Positions 8,194-17,869 are shown, numbered from the stretch's first letter. The stretch: DNA of 64,000 nucleotides from an uncultured Selenomonadaceae bacterium (GCA_905233135.1 CAJOCQ010000004.1:81364-145363); one strand, 5' to 3'. Program-made: numbers and translations. Notes: generated by a model not told the origin, from the sequence alone.

Positions 8194-8628
8194 TTAATCT
8201 CTAAGTTCACAAACAATTTTTGTAATAAAGCCGCTGCGCACTTTGAACTCAATTTTCTTTGAATAATCGTGGCTGTAAAATTCGTATTCTTCCTCGTTGC
8301 CTTCAACGTCGATTCTGTCGGCACTGCCGTAAGCACTGGTTAAAATTCTTGCGTCTTGTCCGACAGTCACGCCTGCGGGCGTTGCAAGGGCGTCGCTTGT
8401 AGTTTGAATTTCTTGAACTTTGCCCTTTTCAATTTCAACTTTAAAATCTTTGAAAGTCCAATCGTCGCCTTTTTTAAAATTGGGTTGTCCGTAAATTGAA
8501 GTTAAACTTGAAGCAGTCATACCCGGTACAACTTTACCAATGGCAATAGCATCGGGCGCAATGGTTGCCGAACAAACGGCTGAAGTTGCAAGAACTGCGC
8601 CGCAAAGAATAGCCGCAATTTTTTTCAT
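8194..8628 (-). CDS. small secreted protein with two BamE-like repeats
   Basis: 144 residues with a Sec signal peptide (MKKIAAILCGAVLATSAVCSA). The mature part has two tandem modules, each beginning with a small-Gly turn followed by a YG motif: VVPGMTASSLTSIYGQP and VGQDARILTSAYGSAD, with an aromatic strand and a GKVQEIQT-type strand after it. This is the general plan of SmpA/BamE-type periplasmic domains. The same pair of modules appears in the gene at 28852-30357. It is likely periplasmic; role unknown. Confidence 0.72.
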   Translation of the reverse strand: MKKIAAILCGAVLATSAVCSATIAPDAIAIGKVVPGMTASSLTSIYGQPNFKKGDDWTFKDFKVEIEKGKVQEIQTTSDALATPAGVTVGQDARILTSAYGSADRIDVEGNEEEYEFYSHDYSKKIEFKVRSGFITKIVCELRD

Positions 8629-8649
8629 AGCAAGCGACCTCCAAAAAAA

Positions 8650-9738
8650 TTATTTTTCTGCACTGCGCTTTACGCGGTTGATTGAAAGAGAAATACGTTT
8701 GCGCTGCTTATCGATACGCATAATTTTAACTTTAACAGTTTCGTTGAGTTGCACGGCTTCTTCAGCGTTTTCAATACGGCGGTCAGAAAGTTCGCCCATT
8801 GGAATTAAGCCGTCAAAGCCGGGTTCAATTTCCATAAACGCGCCGAATTTTGCAAGCTTAACGATTTTGCCTTCAATTTCCTGTCCTTCGGAATACTTTT
8901 CGGCTTTGTCGAGCCAAGGATCTTGTTGAGTATTTTTGACGGAAAGAGAAATTCTTTTCTTTTCGGGGTCAACGTTTTTAATGTAAACGTCAATTTCGTC
9001 GCCGACTTTCAAAACTTCGGAAGGATTGGTAATACGTTCCCAAGAAAGATCTGAAATGTGCGCCAAGCCGTCAATTCCGCCGACATCGATAAATGCACCG
9101 TAATCTACCAAACGTTTAACAACGCCCTTGCAAATTTGCCCTGCCTGCAACTTTTCAAAAAGTTCTTGCTGTTTACCGTCGCGTTCTTTTTCAAGAAGCG
9201 GGCGGCGTGAAAGTACGAGGCGTTGTTTTGCTTTATCTATTTCAATCGGAACTGCTTCAATAGTTTGGTCGACATAAATTGAAAGGTCTTTGACGAAATG
9301 AAGTTCCATTTGAGAGGCGGGGATAAAGCCGCGAATTTCGCCGACATACGCAACAAGCCCGCCTTTAACAACGCTTGCAACTTTGGCTTGCACCGTGCCG
9401 CCGTTTTCTTTTACGGCTTCTAAATCTTTCCAGCCGCTCATTCTGTCTGCTTTAACTTTGGAAAGTGCGCCGCCGTTTTCGCCGCCGAGTGATTGAATGT
9501 AAACTTCAATTTTATCGCCGACTTTAACAACGTCTTCAGCAGATTCAGGTTCGGGCGTAGCGAGTTCACGTTTGGGAATAGGAATTTCTTGCTTGTAGCC
9601 TATGTCAACAAAAGCTTCGCTGCGATTAACCTGCACAACTGTACCTTCAACAATTTCGCCTTCGCGGATACTTTCCATATCCCCTGCCGCGTCGAGCAAA
9701 CTACCCATATCCTCCGAATTTTTTACATCATCTGACAC
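8650..9738 (-). CDS. rpsA: ribosomal protein S1 (short, four S1 domains)
   Basis: 362 residues with four consecutive S1 RNA-binding domains; clear starts are GEIVEGTVVQVNRSEAFVDI, the GGTVQAKVASVVKGGLVAYV block, QICKGVVKRLVDYGAFIDVG and GQEIEGKIVKLAKFGAFMEI. The E. coli protein has six domains; the four-domain form is the Firmicutes type. The gene overlaps the end of ispH by 16 bases, an arrangement common in Clostridia and Negativicutes, where the two may even be fused. Confidence 0.93.
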   Translation of the reverse strand: MSDDVKNSEDMGSLLDAAGDMESIREGEIVEGTVVQVNRSEAFVDIGYKQEIPIPKRELATPEPESAEDVVKVGDKIEVYIQSLGGENGGALSKVKADRMSGWKDLEAVKENGGTVQAKVASVVKGGLVAYVGEIRGFIPASQMELHFVKDLSIYVDQTIEAVPIEIDKAKQRLVLSRRPLLEKERDGKQQELFEKLQAGQICKGVVKRLVDYGAFIDVGGIDGLAHISDLSWERITNPSEVLKVGDEIDVYIKNVDPEKKRISLSVKNTQQDPWLDKAEKYSEGQEIEGKIVKLAKFGAFMEIEPGFDGLIPMGELSDRRIENAEEAVQLNETVKVKIMRIDKQRKRISLSINRVKRSAEK

Positions 9739-10544
9739 TTTAATGAAACCTCCCTGATAATCCAGTCGGGCGTTGAGGCACCCGCTGTGATTCCAACTTT
9801 TTTACATTGGTTAAACCATTCCGGCGAAATTTCTTCGGCAGTTTCAATGTGATAAGTTTTGCAGATACTTTCGCAAATTTTAGCAAGTTTCGTAGTATTT
9901 GCGCTGTTTTTGCCGCCTACTACCAGCATAACGTCAACATTTGCCGCCAATTCCATTGCTGCTTTTTGCCGCTGTTCGGTTGCCGTGCAGATTGTTCGCA
10001 AAATACGAATATCTTTCGACTTATCCAACAAGTGCAAAACGATTTTTTTAAAATTTTCGGCTGCCAATGTTGTTTGTGAAACTATACCGAGTTTTGGGCA
10101 TTGGGGAAAATTTTCTGCTTCAGTTTCGTTTTGAATAATCGTGGCTTTTTTGTCCGTCCATTCAAAGATACTTTTGACTTCGGGGTGATTTTTTTCGCCG
10201 ATAATAACTACGCTGTAGCCGTTGTCCGCCAATTCTTTTGCTGAAAGTTGCGCCTTTTTAACGTGCGTGCAAGTTGCGTCAACAATATTTAAGCCGCGCC
10301 TTTGAATTTCTTCGTAAATTTGCGGTCCTACGCCGTGCGAGCGAATTATAATTGTTCCTTCGCCAACTGAATTTAAATCCTCCGTCATTCCTACGCCTTC
10401 ATTTTTCAAGCGTTCTACCATTTGGGGATTATGAATTATTGGTCCGAGTGTACAACTTTTGCCGTCCGCGTGTTGCTTTGCAATTTTAATTGCGCGTTTG
10501 ACGCCGTAACAAAAACCTAAATGTTCTGCCAAAATAACTTCCAT
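9723..10544 (-). CDS. ispH: 4-hydroxy-3-methylbut-2-enyl diphosphate reductase IspH
   Basis: Last enzyme of the MEP isoprenoid pathway, a 4Fe-4S reductase giving IPP and DMAPP. The three cluster cysteines are seen in GFCYGVKRA, DATCTHVKKAQ and RTICTATEQRQ; the E-N residues of the active site lie in the GIVSQTTLA-region and later strands. I choose ATG at 10544 (MEVILAEHLGFCYG), the normal family start; an ATG at 10565 adds seven residues. Neither has a strong SD. Length about 273 residues. Coupled to rpsA downstream. Confidence 0.93.
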   Translation of the reverse strand: MEVILAEHLGFCYGVKRAIKIAKQHADGKSCTLGPIIHNPQMVERLKNEGVGMTEDLNSVGEGTIIIRSHGVGPQIYEEIQRRGLNIVDATCTHVKKAQLSAKELADNGYSVVIIGEKNHPEVKSIFEWTDKKATIIQNETEAENFPQCPKLGIVSQTTLAAENFKKIVLHLLDKSKDIRILRTICTATEQRQKAAMELAANVDVMLVVGGKNSANTTKLAKICESICKTYHIETAEEISPEWFNQCKKVGITAGASTPDWIIREVSLKCQMM

Positions 10545-10693
10545 ACTGCTTGCCTTGCCTTGCATATTCCCAAAAAATTTTGCTTAACTTTTCGCGCAGG
10601 AATACGCCGCGCCTTTCGTTTCATTTCCGAAATTTTGTGGCGTTACGACAATTAAAAAACACCTCTTACCTAAAGATTTCAGCCGTTATGGTT

Positions 10694-10729
10694 AGCAGTA
10701 AACTTGTAGCTCCTCAACCGTTTACCGCT
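10694..10729 (-). other. hairpin in the ispH upstream region
   Basis: On the minus strand AGCGGTAAAC pairs with GTTTACTGCT (one G-U pair) around a 16-base loop that contains GGTT, which could pair with an AACC just downstream. It lies about 150 bases upstream of ispH. The remaining 10545-10846 interval holds no gene I can support. It could be a leader structure, but it matches no riboswitch class I know. Confidence 0.3.
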
Positions 10730-10846
10730 TTTGCAAGTTTATCACAAGATTTTTTTATAATCAATATCTGAAAGGTGATTTACCATTTTTTTTAAGTTTC
10801 AAAAGGTTTAGCTTTTAGTTTTTTAAGCTTAAATTTTATCTTAAAT

Positions 10847-11032
10847 GTACTTTCTTTTTTCCAAAGCAAAAAAAGAAAGTACCAAAGAAAAAGTGCTTTT
10901 TTCCGCCCGTCAGGGCCGCTCGGTTTCTGTACGCACGTAGTAACAGACGGCCCCCTTTGGGGCCTCTACTTTTTCCCACGCTCTTATAAAAGGTCAAGCT
11001 GCGGCTTTAGTGACGGGCGGCTTTTTCTTTTC
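10847..11032 (+). repeat. interspersed structured repeat, copy B (core type I)
   Basis: The arm hairpin is GTACTTTCTTTTTT with AAAAAAAGAAAGTAC: relative to copy A both sides of the stem have changed together. The core runs CCGCCCGTCA (10903-10912) to TGACGGGCGG (11011-11020), with the inner GGCCCCCTTTGGGGCC palindrome and a T-rich exit CTTTTTCTTTTC. It lies directly after the stop of the serine hydrolase gene (minus strand). Confidence 0.9.
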
Positions 11033-11040
11033 ACTAACAC

Positions 11041-12294
11041 TTAAAAAATTTTATCTGCTATTGCGGCAAAAATATTTTCTTCCCAAATATAATTGCTGCT
11101 GAATTGCCCCAAGCTGCGCACGTCGTTATCCTCTTCCATTGCTTCGCCGTTCATCATATAAATAAAGCCCGTTTTACTTTTCGGCGCAAAAAAAATTCCT
11201 GACAGCATACCAAACGCCGCGCCGCTATGTCCAATCAAATTTATTTCGTGATTCTTGAAAAAGCGGTTGCCGCTCGTGCCGTCAATAAAATAAATTCCCA
11301 AGCCGTAAGAAAGAAAAACTCCGCCCGAAGTATCGCCGTTTTTGCCGTTGTAAATCCATTGCGGCGTCAACATTTCCGTAAATAATTTTTCGTCCAAAAT
11401 TTTTTTGCCGCGAAATTTTCCGCCGTTAATCAGCATTTCCAAAGTATTTGCAAGTTCTTCAAAAGAAATTCTCAAGCCGCCCTGCGGTGAAAAAATCGTG
11501 GCGTTGGTTCCAATTTTATAATCTTTCAAATTGTAAACTTGCTGAAAATTTTCGTCATAGGGATTTTGCAAAGAAATTGTATCTGCTGGCGGCTGAATGT
11601 TTTTAAAATCATCCGCCTTGCCGTACCATTCGCCGAACTCATTCCAAACGCCCGCAGTATCTTTTTTCTGATAAATTGTACCCAAATTTTCAAATTCGGC
11701 GCGTTTTAAATTCGCAGGTACATAATCTGCGCGAGTTTCAAGTTGCGCCAAAATATTTTCGCGCTGATAAATATCAAAGCGCACGCCCGTTACATTTTCA
11801 ATGATAGTTCCCAAAATTCCGAAATTCAAATTGCTGTACGTAAAAAAATTTTTTTCTTTGGCGAAATGTGCGCCGCCTTCATAAAATTTGCCGTCAACTT
11901 TAAAAAATTCTTCAATGCCGTAATTCGGCGGTATGCTGTAAATTTTGCCGTCGCACAGGCTTGAAGTATGACTTGCCAACATTCTCACTGAAATTTTTTC
12001 ATTTGGGAAATTTATATTGCGCAGAGTAAAATTTAAATAATTGCTTGCGTCCGTGTCAAGATTTATTTTGCCCTGTTCAACAAGTTGCAGGATTGTAAAA
12101 ACCGTAAACATTTTAGAAACTGACGCCGCCCTGAATCTTGTTTGCCGCGTTACAGGCTTTGAAAAATTTTTGTCAATGACGCGCCGCCCCAAAAACTTTG
12201 AATAAATTTCTGCGCCATCCTTAAAAATTATCACGCCCAAGCCGGGAACTTTTGCGCCGCTGTCGCCGATTAAACTTTCAAATTCTTTTTCCAA
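11041..12294 (-). CDS. beta-lactamase-family serine hydrolase
   Basis: 417 residues of the class C beta-lactamase/penicillin-binding-like esterase family. The catalytic SxxK is SVSK at residues 58-61, the Tyr motif is YSNLNFG, and the third motif is HSGAAFG near the C-terminus. TTG start with AGGAG upstream. No signal peptide is visible, so either it is cytoplasmic (esterase or peptidase) or it is exported by another route. It diverges from the M15 peptidase gene across an 80-base gap, hinting at shared control and a peptidoglycan- or peptide-related role. Confidence 0.85.
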   Translation of the reverse strand: MEKEFESLIGDSGAKVPGLGVIIFKDGAEIYSKFLGRRVIDKNFSKPVTRQTRFRAASVSKMFTVFTILQLVEQGKINLDTDASNYLNFTLRNINFPNEKISVRMLASHTSSLCDGKIYSIPPNYGIEEFFKVDGKFYEGGAHFAKEKNFFTYSNLNFGILGTIIENVTGVRFDIYQRENILAQLETRADYVPANLKRAEFENLGTIYQKKDTAGVWNEFGEWYGKADDFKNIQPPADTISLQNPYDENFQQVYNLKDYKIGTNATIFSPQGGLRISFEELANTLEMLINGGKFRGKKILDEKLFTEMLTPQWIYNGKNGDTSGGVFLSYGLGIYFIDGTSGNRFFKNHEINLIGHSGAAFGMLSGIFFAPKSKTGFIYMMNGEAMEEDNDVRSLGQFSSNYIWEENIFAAIADKIF

Positions 12295-12372
12295 ATTTGC
12301 CGCGCTCCTATCTTGAAAAAAATCTGAATGTTTGTTATTATAACAAAAATTTTTTAGAAAGGGGGTATAACT

Positions 12373-12987
12373 TTGAATAACGATTTTTTTATTGCGAAAA
12401 TTGACGAAAAGATTTTTTCAAGAATCGACGGCAAGTCTTACAAAAAAAATTGTACGGTGCCGCTTGAAGATTTACGCTACTTGCAAGTTCTACACAAAAA
12501 TTTGAGCGGCGAAACTTTAAGCGGCGAATTAATTTGCAACGTTAAAATTGCCGACGCGCTGATTAATATTTTTGAGAAACTTTACGCGGAGAATTATCCC
12601 ATTGAAAAAATTAAACTCATTGACGAATACAACGCCGATGATGAACTCTCAATGCGCGATAATAATTCTTCGTGTTTTAATTTTCGCTACGTTTCACATA
12701 CGAACAGAATTTCCAAACACGGCTACGGCTTGGCAGTTGATATTAATCCGCTGTACAATCCCTACATTAAATTTGTAAACGGCAAAAAAAGCATTGAGCC
12801 CGCCAACGCCGCCGAGTTTGAAGACCGCGCCAAAAATTATCCTTACAAAATTGTTGAAGGCGATTTGTGCCACAAACTTTTTACCGACAACGGCTTTTTA
12901 TGGGGCGGGAATTGTTGGAAGGAAGAACTTGACTACCAACATTTTTTTATACCCGACGACTTTACAGAAAACGGCGAACCGCGTTGA
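12373..12987 (+). CDS. M15-family D-Ala-D-Ala carboxypeptidase-like protein
   Basis: 204 residues, TTG start after GAAAGGGGG. The zinc ligands and catalytic residues of M15 peptidases are present: HGYGLAVDIN (His116, Asp123) and DYQHFF (Asp187, His190), with the family WGG motif before the last histidine. These enzymes cleave peptidoglycan stem peptides. No signal peptide is seen, which is odd for such a role. Followed by a short word-type repeat (GGGATAAAGACTAAAGACT) before oppA. Confidence 0.83.
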   Translation: MNNDFFIAKIDEKIFSRIDGKSYKKNCTVPLEDLRYLQVLHKNLSGETLSGELICNVKIADALINIFEKLYAENYPIEKIKLIDEYNADDELSMRDNNSSCFNFRYVSHTNRISKHGYGLAVDINPLYNPYIKFVNGKKSIEPANAAEFEDRAKNYPYKIVEGDLCHKLFTDNGFLWGGNCWKEELDYQHFFIPDDFTENGEPR

Positions 12988-13047
12988 TAGGGGATAAAGA
13001 CTAAAGACTAGGGATTAGAAAAAATTTTTTGAAGGGGAAAATGCAAC

Positions 13048-14694
13048 GTGAAAAAATTTTTAATATTAACGCTATTAACATTGGCGTTATTTATAACGGG
13101 TTGCGGCGAAGATTCAGCCGACAACAACACGCTGAAAGTTATGCTCGGTTCAAATGTTGTATCTTTGGACAGCGCACAGGCAACAGATTTAGTTTCGTTT
13201 GAATTAATTGCAGATTGTATTGACGGCTTAACTCAACTTGATGCAAAGGGCAATGCAATTCCCGCTATTGCCGAAAGTTACGACATTTCAGAAGACGGCA
13301 AAACTTATACATTCCACCTGCGCGACGCAAATTGGGCGAATGGCGACGAAGTTACCGCTGAAGATTTTGTATTTGCGTGGCGGCGTCATTGCTTGGAATC
13401 GACAAAATATGCTTACATAATGGGCGCGGGCGTTGCAAATATCAAAAACGCTGACGCCGTTACAAAAAAAGAAGCAGACCCTTCAACTTTGGGAGTTTCT
13501 GCGCCCAATGCAAAAACGCTCGTTGTTGAACTTACCGCGCCTGTTTCATATTTCCCCGCGTTAATGACTTTCCCCGCGTTTTATCCTATCAACGAAAAAT
13601 TTTATAATACGCTTGCCGCCGGCACTTACGGCACAAGCCCTGAAACTTTTCTTTCTAACGGCGCGTTTATGTTGACTGAATATTTGCCCGGATCCGCCAA
13701 TATTCAACTGAAGAAAAATGATTCTTATTGGAAAGCCGAAAATATTATGTTGCAGCAACTTCATTATCAAGTTGTTTCTTCTTCCGATAACGCTTTGACT
13801 GCTTTTAAAAATAAAACGCTTGACCTTGTAGGAATTGGCGGAAATCAAATTGCCAGCGTCAAAGGCGACGCCGAACTCTCCAAAAATCTGAAAATTATTC
13901 CTACGGGGCTTTTGCAATATCTTTCTTTCAATCAAGACCCCAAAAACCATCACGCGGGCGCACTTGCCAACGTAAATTTACGCCTTGCAATTTCAAACGC
14001 TATTGACAGAGAATCTTTGGTTAATAATTTCGTTGATAACGGTTCAAGAGCAACTTATACTGCGGTTCCCTTGAATTTTGCGCCGAATGCAGAAACAGGA
14101 AAATATTTCGCCGAAAATCAGCAACAATTTTCAGAATTTGTAAGTTTTGACGTGGAAAAGGCAAACAGATTTTTTGACGCCGCAAAAGCTGAACTCGGGC
14201 AAGATACTTTTGACTTGGAATTTATTTACGCAAATGACGGCGGCGACACCGTTATTAAAGTTGTGCAAGCTATTAAGGAACAGATTGAAAAAAATCTTCC
14301 CGGCGTAACTTTGAATTTGCAACCTATGCCGAAGGCTGAATATCTTGACCGTATGACAACCAACAGTTACGATATTGCAATTACAAATTGGGCTCCCGAT
14401 TATGACGACCCGATGACATTTCTTACTTTGTGGACAACCGAAGGCAGCGAAATTGCCGAACATTGGAGCAACGCCGACTACGATAAAATTATTGCCGATT
14501 GTACAACAGGCGCACTTGCCGCAAATTATAACGCACGCTGGAATGCAATGTACGACGCTGAAAAAATCTTGCTTGAAAATGCAGTCATTGCGCCGCTTTA
14601 CACCAATGCAAGCGCGTATTTGATTGACGATAAAGCAAAAGGCGTTGAATTTCATTCTGTAGCTATTGAGCGTGTTTTTAAAAATGTGAAATGA
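13048..14694 (+). CDS. oppA: oligopeptide ABC transporter substrate-binding lipoprotein
   Basis: 548 residues, GTG start with GAAGGGGA. A lipoprotein signal ends FITGC, with the lipidated Cys at position 19. The rest is a SBP_bac_5 (family 5) peptide-binding protein: YTFHLRDANWANGD near residue 90, and the DYDDPMTFL segment near the end are typical of OppA. It captures peptides for the permease encoded just downstream (start overlaps the stop by 4 bases). Confidence 0.93.
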   Translation: MKKFLILTLLTLALFITGCGEDSADNNTLKVMLGSNVVSLDSAQATDLVSFELIADCIDGLTQLDAKGNAIPAIAESYDISEDGKTYTFHLRDANWANGDEVTAEDFVFAWRRHCLESTKYAYIMGAGVANIKNADAVTKKEADPSTLGVSAPNAKTLVVELTAPVSYFPALMTFPAFYPINEKFYNTLAAGTYGTSPETFLSNGAFMLTEYLPGSANIQLKKNDSYWKAENIMLQQLHYQVVSSSDNALTAFKNKTLDLVGIGGNQIASVKGDAELSKNLKIIPTGLLQYLSFNQDPKNHHAGALANVNLRLAISNAIDRESLVNNFVDNGSRATYTAVPLNFAPNAETGKYFAENQQQFSEFVSFDVEKANRFFDAAKAELGQDTFDLEFIYANDGGDTVIKVVQAIKEQIEKNLPGVTLNLQPMPKAEYLDRMTTNSYDIAITNWAPDYDDPMTFLTLWTTEGSEIAEHWSNADYDKIIADCTTGALAANYNARWNAMYDAEKILLENAVIAPLYTNASAYLIDDKAKGVEFHSVAIERVFKNVK

Positions 14695-15632
14695 CAAAAT
14701 ACATTGCAAAAAGAATTTTAATGGCGTTGTTGACGCTTTTTATAATAACTTTCGTGCTGTTCGTTTTAATTCGGATAATGCCGGGCAACCCTTTTCCTGT
14801 TGAAAGAATGTCCGCCGAAATGATTGCACAAAAACGCCTTGAACTCGGATTGGATAAACCGATTTTGGAACAATTCGCAGATTATTTAAAACTTTTGGCA
14901 AGCGGCAGTTTCGGCAACGGGACTTCACTTTATAACGGCGCGCCGATTAAACCGATTTTAATAAAGTGTCTGGAAAATTCTTTTAAAATTGGCGTGCTGT
15001 CGATTTTGTTCGGTACGGTTGTAGGAATGTTAATTGGAATTGTTGCCGCAATGCACAAAGGAAAATTTCTTGACGGCTTATGCACTGTAATTTCAATTTT
15101 GGGCGTTTGCATCCCGTCATATGTTTTTATGATTTTCCTGCAATATTTTTTCTCGTACAAAATCCCGTTCTTCCCGTACTTTTTCGACTCGTCAAGGTTT
15201 TTGTTTTCTTCGATAATGCCCGCGCTGTCATTGAGCCTTTTGGCAATTTCAATTATTGCAAGATTTACGCGCAATGAAATGGTTGAAGTTATGAACAGCG
15301 ATTACGTTAAACTTGCAGAGGCAAAGGGGCTGTACGGTTGGGAACTGATTCGCAAGCACATTTTGCGCAATGCTTTAATTCCAATCGTAACGGTAATTGC
15401 GCCGCTCGTTGTCGATTTATTAACGGGCGCAATGGTTATCGAAAAAATTTACGGAATTAACGGCGTCGGCAAATTAATGGTTGACGCAATAGCAGGGCAG
15501 GGCGTCGATTACAATTATGTTTTGGCGTTGGGAATTGTTTTTTCTGCAATGTATATTTGCGCAATGCTCGTACTTGATATTTTGTACGGAATAATTGACC
15601 CGCGCATTAGTTTAACGGCAAAGGACGGCTGA
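14691..15632 (+). CDS. oppB: oligopeptide ABC transporter permease OppB
   Basis: 313 residues, six membrane helices, BPD_transp_1 fold. The start MTKYIAKRILMALLTLFIIT and the DxxRVMPGNPF-like RIMPGNPF loop are characteristic of OppB/DppB. The EAKGLYGWELIRKH loop that contacts the ATPases is intact. ATGA overlap with oppA; oppC begins 2 bases after its stop. Confidence 0.94.
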   Translation: MTKYIAKRILMALLTLFIITFVLFVLIRIMPGNPFPVERMSAEMIAQKRLELGLDKPILEQFADYLKLLASGSFGNGTSLYNGAPIKPILIKCLENSFKIGVLSILFGTVVGMLIGIVAAMHKGKFLDGLCTVISILGVCIPSYVFMIFLQYFFSYKIPFFPYFFDSSRFLFSSIMPALSLSLLAISIIARFTRNEMVEVMNSDYVKLAEAKGLYGWELIRKHILRNALIPIVTVIAPLVVDLLTGAMVIEKIYGINGVGKLMVDAIAGQGVDYNYVLALGIVFSAMYICAMLVLDILYGIIDPRISLTAKDG

Positions 15633-15634
15633 CA

Positions 15635-16621
15635 ATGGAAAAAATTTACACGCCGCAAAAAGAAGATTTTGAATTTATCGAAGGGCGAAATATAAACGTC
15701 GATACCAATTTTGCGTCGCAGGGATATTGGCGCGGCGTTTTCGTCCACTTCACAAAAAATAAATTTGCAATGACGGGCGTTTTTCTTGTAGCCGTGATAA
15801 TGATTTTTGCGATATTTGCGCCAATGTTCAGTTCGTACGCTTACGACGAAATTATTTCGGTAACTGATACAAGCGGCAAAGAAATTGTTGCAAAGGCGTT
15901 GGAGCCGCAATTTGCGGGCGGCGCGGAAAATTTATTTGCGGACAAAACTTTTATTTTCGGCACGGATGACGTTGGAAGAGACCTTTGGACGCGCACTTGG
16001 CAAGGTGCAAGAGTTTCATTAATAATTGCGTTCGTTGCAATTTTTATTGATATGCTGATTGGTACAAGTTACGGCTTAATTTCGGGATTTTTCGGCGGCG
16101 CGGTTGATAACATTCTTCAAAGATTCATAGAAATTGCGGGCTCCATTCCAACGCTTGTAATAATTTCGATTTTGGCAATTTTTATGGATAAAGGAATTGG
16201 CTTAGTAATTGCGGCGTTATTAATCACTGAATGGATTGGAATGAGCAAAATTGCGCGCGCGGAATGTTTAAAGTTAAAAGAGCGCGAATACGTTTTGGCA
16301 AGTCGAACATTGGGCGCGGGAAGTTTCCACATAATTTTTACGCAAATTTTGCCGAATACAATCGGACCAATAATAACGCAGGTAATGTTTTCAATACCCG
16401 TTGCAATTTTTACGGAGGCGTTTTTAAGTTTCGTAGGCGTAGGAATAGTTTTGCCGCAATGTTCGATAGGCTCACTGATTGAGGCGGGCTTCGGCAACAT
16501 TACAATTTTGCCCTATCAAATTTTGCCGCCAATAACAGTACTTGCAATTTTAATGTTGGGCTTTAATTTAATTGGTGACGGTTTCCGCGAAGCGTTGGCT
16601 CCAAAATTAGAAAATATGTGA
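15635..16621 (+). CDS. oppC: oligopeptide ABC transporter permease OppC
   Basis: 328 residues, OppC/DppC family with its N-terminal OppC_N segment, six membrane helices and the ATPase-contact loop EYVLASRTLGAGSFHII. Motif GTDDVGRDLWTRTWQGAR is typical. It pairs with OppB to form the channel. The cluster is interrupted after this gene by repeat copy C and rbsK before oppD follows. Confidence 0.94.
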   Translation: MEKIYTPQKEDFEFIEGRNINVDTNFASQGYWRGVFVHFTKNKFAMTGVFLVAVIMIFAIFAPMFSSYAYDEIISVTDTSGKEIVAKALEPQFAGGAENLFADKTFIFGTDDVGRDLWTRTWQGARVSLIIAFVAIFIDMLIGTSYGLISGFFGGAVDNILQRFIEIAGSIPTLVIISILAIFMDKGIGLVIAALLITEWIGMSKIARAECLKLKEREYVLASRTLGAGSFHIIFTQILPNTIGPIITQVMFSIPVAIFTEAFLSFVGVGIVLPQCSIGSLIEAGFGNITILPYQILPPITVLAILMLGFNLIGDGFREALAPKLENM

Positions 16622-16660
16622 TTGTTTTAGGTTTTAGGTATCAGGTGTCAGGGATTTGAG

Positions 16661-16836
16661 AAACCCGCCCGTCTCTCAGCCGCAGCACGCGGTAACGATG
16701 GCGCGTCGGAAAAAGTAGAGGCCCCAAAGGGGGCCACGAGTTATTAAGAGCGTCCAGTACCCGAGCGGCACTGACGGGCGGGAAGTTTCTTTCTTTTAGG
16801 CGGCTTTTCTTTCTTTTCAAAGAAAGAAAAACCGTG
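16661..16836 (-). repeat. interspersed structured repeat, copy C (core type I)
   Basis: Inverted orientation relative to copies A and B. On the minus strand the arm is TTTTTCTTTCTTT with AAGAAAGAAAA, then CCGCCCGTCA (complement of 16772-16781), GGCCCCCTTTGGGGCC, and an outer closing GACGGGCGGG. The inner arms differ from copy A but still pair. It is preceded by the word repeat TTTAGGTATCAGGTGTCAGGG and sits between oppC and rbsK. Confidence 0.88.
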
Positions 16837-16888
16837 TTAAAAAAATTAAAACTAAAAAATTGAAAAAAACTTCAAGGGGGGGATTATT

Positions 16889-17818
16889 ATGAAAGTAGCA
16901 GTTATCGGCGCAACGATAGTTGATGTGGTTTCTTACGTCAATAAGGCTCCCGAATACGGCAACACCACAACGGCGAAAGATTTTCACATTGCTTGCGGCG
17001 GCAAGGGTGCAAATCAAGCTGTTGCCGCCAAAAGATTGGGCGCAGATATTCTGATGGTTTCTGCAATCGGCGACGATGTATTTGGACAAACTGCGCTTGA
17101 AAATTTTCAGAAAATCGGAATTGACACGCGCCAAGTTATCAAAGTTAAAAATGTTGCAAACGGCGTTGTAATGATTATCGTTGAAAATTCGGGGCAATAC
17201 CGCAGCATTTATTACAGCGGCGCAAGTAAATTTTTGACGCCTGAAAATTTTTTGAACGCGGCGGACGATTTAAAAAATTGCGGGCTGTTCGTGATTCAAC
17301 TTGAAATTGCGCTTGAAACTGTTTACGCGGCGATTGACTTCGCCAACAAAAATAATATCCCCGTGTTGTTGAATCCTTCGCCGCTGTACGAAAATATTTC
17401 GCTTGAAACAGAAAAACTTTTCCCTTGCGAATTTTTTATACTCAATGAAACCGAATTAAATATTTTAACAAAATTGCCCGTCGATTCAACCGAAAATATT
17501 AAAATTGCGGCGCAAAAACTTTTGCGGCAAGGCGGCAAAAATATTATCGTGACTCTCGGGAAAAGCGGCTCCATTTGGCTTGCCGAAGGCGTTGAGGAAT
17601 TTGTACCTACTTTGAAAGTTGAATCAGTTGACAGCACGGGCGCGGGCGATGCCTTCGTCGGTTGTTTCGTAAAAAATTACGCGGCAGGCAAAAATATTCT
17701 TGATTCAATTCAACTTGCGTCAAAATACGCCGCGCTTAGCGTTACGCGCAAAGGTACGCAGGATTCATATTTGACGGCTGAAGAATTTGAAACTTTTTTA
17801 TCGAAGGGCGAAATTTGA
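16889..17818 (+). CDS. rbsK: ribokinase
   Basis: 309 residues, PfkB-family sugar kinase that phosphorylates ribose to ribose 5-phosphate. The first signature is CGGKGANQAVAAKRLGA near residue 35; the second is DSTGAGDAFVGCF near 250 with the catalytic Asp. GGGGGG SD before ATG. It lies inside the opp gene group, between a repeat and a terminator, and is likely its own transcription unit. No ribose transporter is nearby. Confidence 0.9.
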   Translation: MKVAVIGATIVDVVSYVNKAPEYGNTTTAKDFHIACGGKGANQAVAAKRLGADILMVSAIGDDVFGQTALENFQKIGIDTRQVIKVKNVANGVVMIIVENSGQYRSIYYSGASKFLTPENFLNAADDLKNCGLFVIQLEIALETVYAAIDFANKNNIPVLLNPSPLYENISLETEKLFPCEFFILNETELNILTKLPVDSTENIKIAAQKLLRQGGKNIIVTLGKSGSIWLAEGVEEFVPTLKVESVDSTGAGDAFVGCFVKNYAAGKNILDSIQLASKYAALSVTRKGTQDSYLTAEEFETFLSKGEI

Positions 17819-17833
17819 CGGGGGGAAAATTTT

Positions 17834-17865
17834 AGGGAAGAGTTTAAAAACTTTTCCCTTTTTTA
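17834..17865 (+). terminator. intrinsic terminator after rbsK
   Basis: AGGGAAGAGTTT pairs with AAACTTTTCCCT (one bulge) and is followed by TTTTTT. It stands immediately before oppD, whose ATG follows the T-run by only a few bases and has no SD. Confidence 0.75.
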
Positions 17866-17869
17866 AATT

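Noticed and set aside
12313..12344. Promoter TTGAAA and TATAAC before the M15 gene
   Set aside because: Spacer of 20 bases is too long; I cannot support it.
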